Assembly (NCBI GenBank): GCA_017533165.1 | Contig: JAFXIM010000092.1 | Location: 1-5,472, forward strand | Direction of reading: 5' to 3' | DNA length: 5,472 nucleotides | Origin: Eggerthellaceae bacterium | GTDB lineage: Bacteria; Actinomycetota; Coriobacteriia; Coriobacteriales; Eggerthellaceae | The notes under the pieces: generated by a model | Told to the model about the DNA's origin: nothing | The model's input: only the letters and a program-made list of their open reading frames with translations | Databases searched by the model: none | In this document: positions 4,146 through 5,472 of the stretch, one piece after another | How positions within the stretch are numbered: position 1 is the first letter of the stretch | Layout: every line of letters starts with the position of its first letter | Position numbers and translations under genes: made by a program

Positions 4146-5472
4146 TTAGCCGCCGAGCACTTCGCCCTTATCATCAAACATAATGCGCAATTCACGAGCG
4201 AGCGCCTGGTGGTCGGGATCCGACAGATCGGGGTCAACGGCGAGCAGAGAAAGCGCATCCGCTCGAGCTGCTTCTATCATCTTGGCATCGCGCACAACGT
4301 TGACCAGCTTGCACGCCGATGCTCCATGCTGACGATTTCCCAGTATATCGCCCTCTCTTCTCAAGGAGAGATCGTAGGAGGCGAGCTCGAACCCATCGTC
4401 GGTCGATTGCATAGCCCCAAGCCTGGCCAGGGCCGCATCCTGCTTGGATGCCGAAACGAGGAAAACCTGAGCGGGAAGCTCCCCGCGCCCAACGCGTCCT
4501 CGCAGCTGGTGGAGCTGAGACAATCCGAAGCGATCGGCCTCTTCAATGATCATCACCGTAGCCCGAGGAACATCAACGCCGACCTCGATGACGGTTGTGG
4601 CCACCAAAACCCCGACCTTGCCTGAGCGAAAGTCATCCATCACCGCCTGTTTTTCGGCGGCGGGTATTTTGCCATGCAAAAGCTCAACGCGATAGTCGAC
4701 AAACACGGTCTCCTGCAAAACCTTGGCCTCGCGGGAAGCCGCTGCCACGTCATCGTCAAGCAAGTCCTCGTCACCTTCGATGCAGATGGCAGGCCAAGAC
4801 TCATCGCTTATGAGCCCCTCTTCGTCCTTGCCGGCCTTGACATTGCGCTCGTCGGCATCTTTACCGATAAGCGGACACACCACATACACCTGCTCGCCAC
4901 GCGACAGAGCCTCGAGCGCAGCATCATAGGCCTGGCCGCGTTGATCCTTTTGAACGACATGGGTAGTACGATTCACCGTATCGCGTGGGCGCTTCTTGAT
5001 GTACGAAAGGCTCAAATCGCCAAAGATGGCAAGGGCAAGCGATCGCGGAATAGGAGTCGCAGTAAGATAAAGAGCATCAGGCGCCTCCCCTTTGGCCAGA
5101 AGCGCAGCACGCTGGTCTACGCCAAAACGCTGCTGCTCATCGATGACCACCAAGCTCAGGCGCTTCGCCCGCACATCTTCCTCAAGAAGAGCATGCGTAC
5201 CTATGAGCACATCGAGCAGCCCCTCCGAGAACAGGGCGATCATCGCCTCGCGATCGATCATCGACGTCGAGCCGGTCAGTACGCCATAGCTGATGCCCGC
5301 CGCATCAAACAGAGGACCGAGGCTCTTTCCATGCTGACGCGCCAGGACCTCTGTCGGAGCGGCAAACAGAGCCTGACACCGCGTATCAACGGCCGCAGCA
5401 ACGGCAATTGCTGCCACGACGGTTTTACCCGTGCCAACGTCGCCCAAAAGAAGATGGTTAGCAGCTTCAGGT
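4146..5472 (-). CDS. recG: ATP-dependent DNA helicase RecG, C-terminal helicase part (5' end beyond window)
   Basis: RecG is a superfamily 2 DNA translocase that regresses stalled forks and remodels branched DNA. The last 441 residues are present. The N-terminal wedge domain and the start lie off the right edge; the frame stays open to the edge, giving PEAANHLLLGDVGTGKT. Numbering from the edge, motif I is GDVGTGKT (10-17), motif II DEQQRFGV (111-118), motif III TATPIPR (137-143), motif V TTVIEVGVDVP (292-302) and motif VI QLRGRVGRG (322-330). The TRG-like segment DLSLRREGDILGNRQHG is at 367-383. Motif II reads DEQQ where E. coli has DEQH. About 61 residues separate CPLI (motif IV region) from LLHG, against about 28 in E. 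coli RecG as I recall it; the extra part is acidic. The helicase core looks complete. The gene ends with TAA 19 nt before rsmD. Confidence 0.96.
   Translation of the reverse strand, partial: PEAANHLLLGDVGTGKTVVAAIAVAAAVDTRCQALFAAPTEVLARQHGKSLGPLFDAAGISYGVLTGSTSMIDREAMIALFSEGLLDVLIGTHALLEEDVRAKRLSLVVIDEQQRFGVDQRAALLAKGEAPDALYLTATPIPRSLALAIFGDLSLSYIKKRPRDTVNRTTHVVQKDQRGQAYDAALEALSRGEQVYVVCPLIGKDADERNVKAGKDEEGLISDESWPAICIEGDEDLLDDDVAAASREAKVLQETVFVDYRVELLHGKIPAAEKQAVMDDFRSGKVGVLVATTVIEVGVDVPRATVMIIEEADRFGLSQLHQLRGRVGRGELPAQVFLVSASKQDAALARLGAMQSTDDGFELASYDLSLRREGDILGNRQHGASACKLVNVVRDAKMIEAARADALSLLAVDPDLSDPDHQALARELRIMFDDKGEVLGG

Noticed and set aside
4053..4625. Plus-strand 190-codon open frame opposite rsmD and recG
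   Set aside because: It crosses the ends of two well-identified minus-strand genes and has no recognisable domain, so it is a shadow frame.

Overview
The window holds a block of housekeeping genes, all read from the minus strand. In transcription order they are: recG (5' end missing), rsmD, coaD, a coiled-coil DivIVA/SepIVA-like gene, a DUF177 (YceD-family) gene, rpmF, plsX and rnc (3' end missing). I see no mobile element, CRISPR array, tRNA or rRNA. No plus-strand reading frame looks like a real gene; the plus-strand frames lie antisense to recognisable proteins.

The gene order recalls Gram-positive high-GC bacteria (Actinomycetota). In mycobacteria, recG, rsmD and coaD lie in one neighbourhood, and a SepIVA-type coiled-coil gene, a DUF177 gene and rnc lie in another. 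The moderate GC content, the SepIVA-like gene and the rpmF-plsX-rnc order make a member of the class Coriobacteriia a reasonable guess. That is inference from synteny and protein character, not from a search.

Layout from the right edge leftwards: recG (helicase part only), a 19-nt gap, rsmD (TTG start), a 10-nt gap, and coaD (GTG start) look like one tight transcription unit. A 264-bp gap with weak promoter-like sequence follows. Next come the coiled-coil gene and, 35 nt on, the DUF177 gene. A 141-bp gap then carries the best promoter in the window (TTGCAA-N17-TGG-TAATAT context), an inverted repeat over its predicted start site, and a strong hairpin beside the rpmF Shine-Dalgarno sequence. 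rpmF (59 aa, L32) follows. A 252-bp gap contains a 10-bp terminator-like stem and a second inverted repeat abutting a -10-like CATAAT. Then come plsX (GTG start) and rnc, which overlap in TAATG.

In function, the genes cover replication-fork rescue (RecG), ribosome and rRNA biogenesis (RsmD, DUF177, L32, RNase III), coenzyme A synthesis (CoaD), phospholipid initiation (PlsX) and probably septation or polar growth (the SepIVA-like protein). This couples growth-related processes in one locus. I found no undescribed system. The most interesting signals are the structured leaders around rpmF and plsX, the short SepIVA-like protein, and an acidic insertion in RecG.
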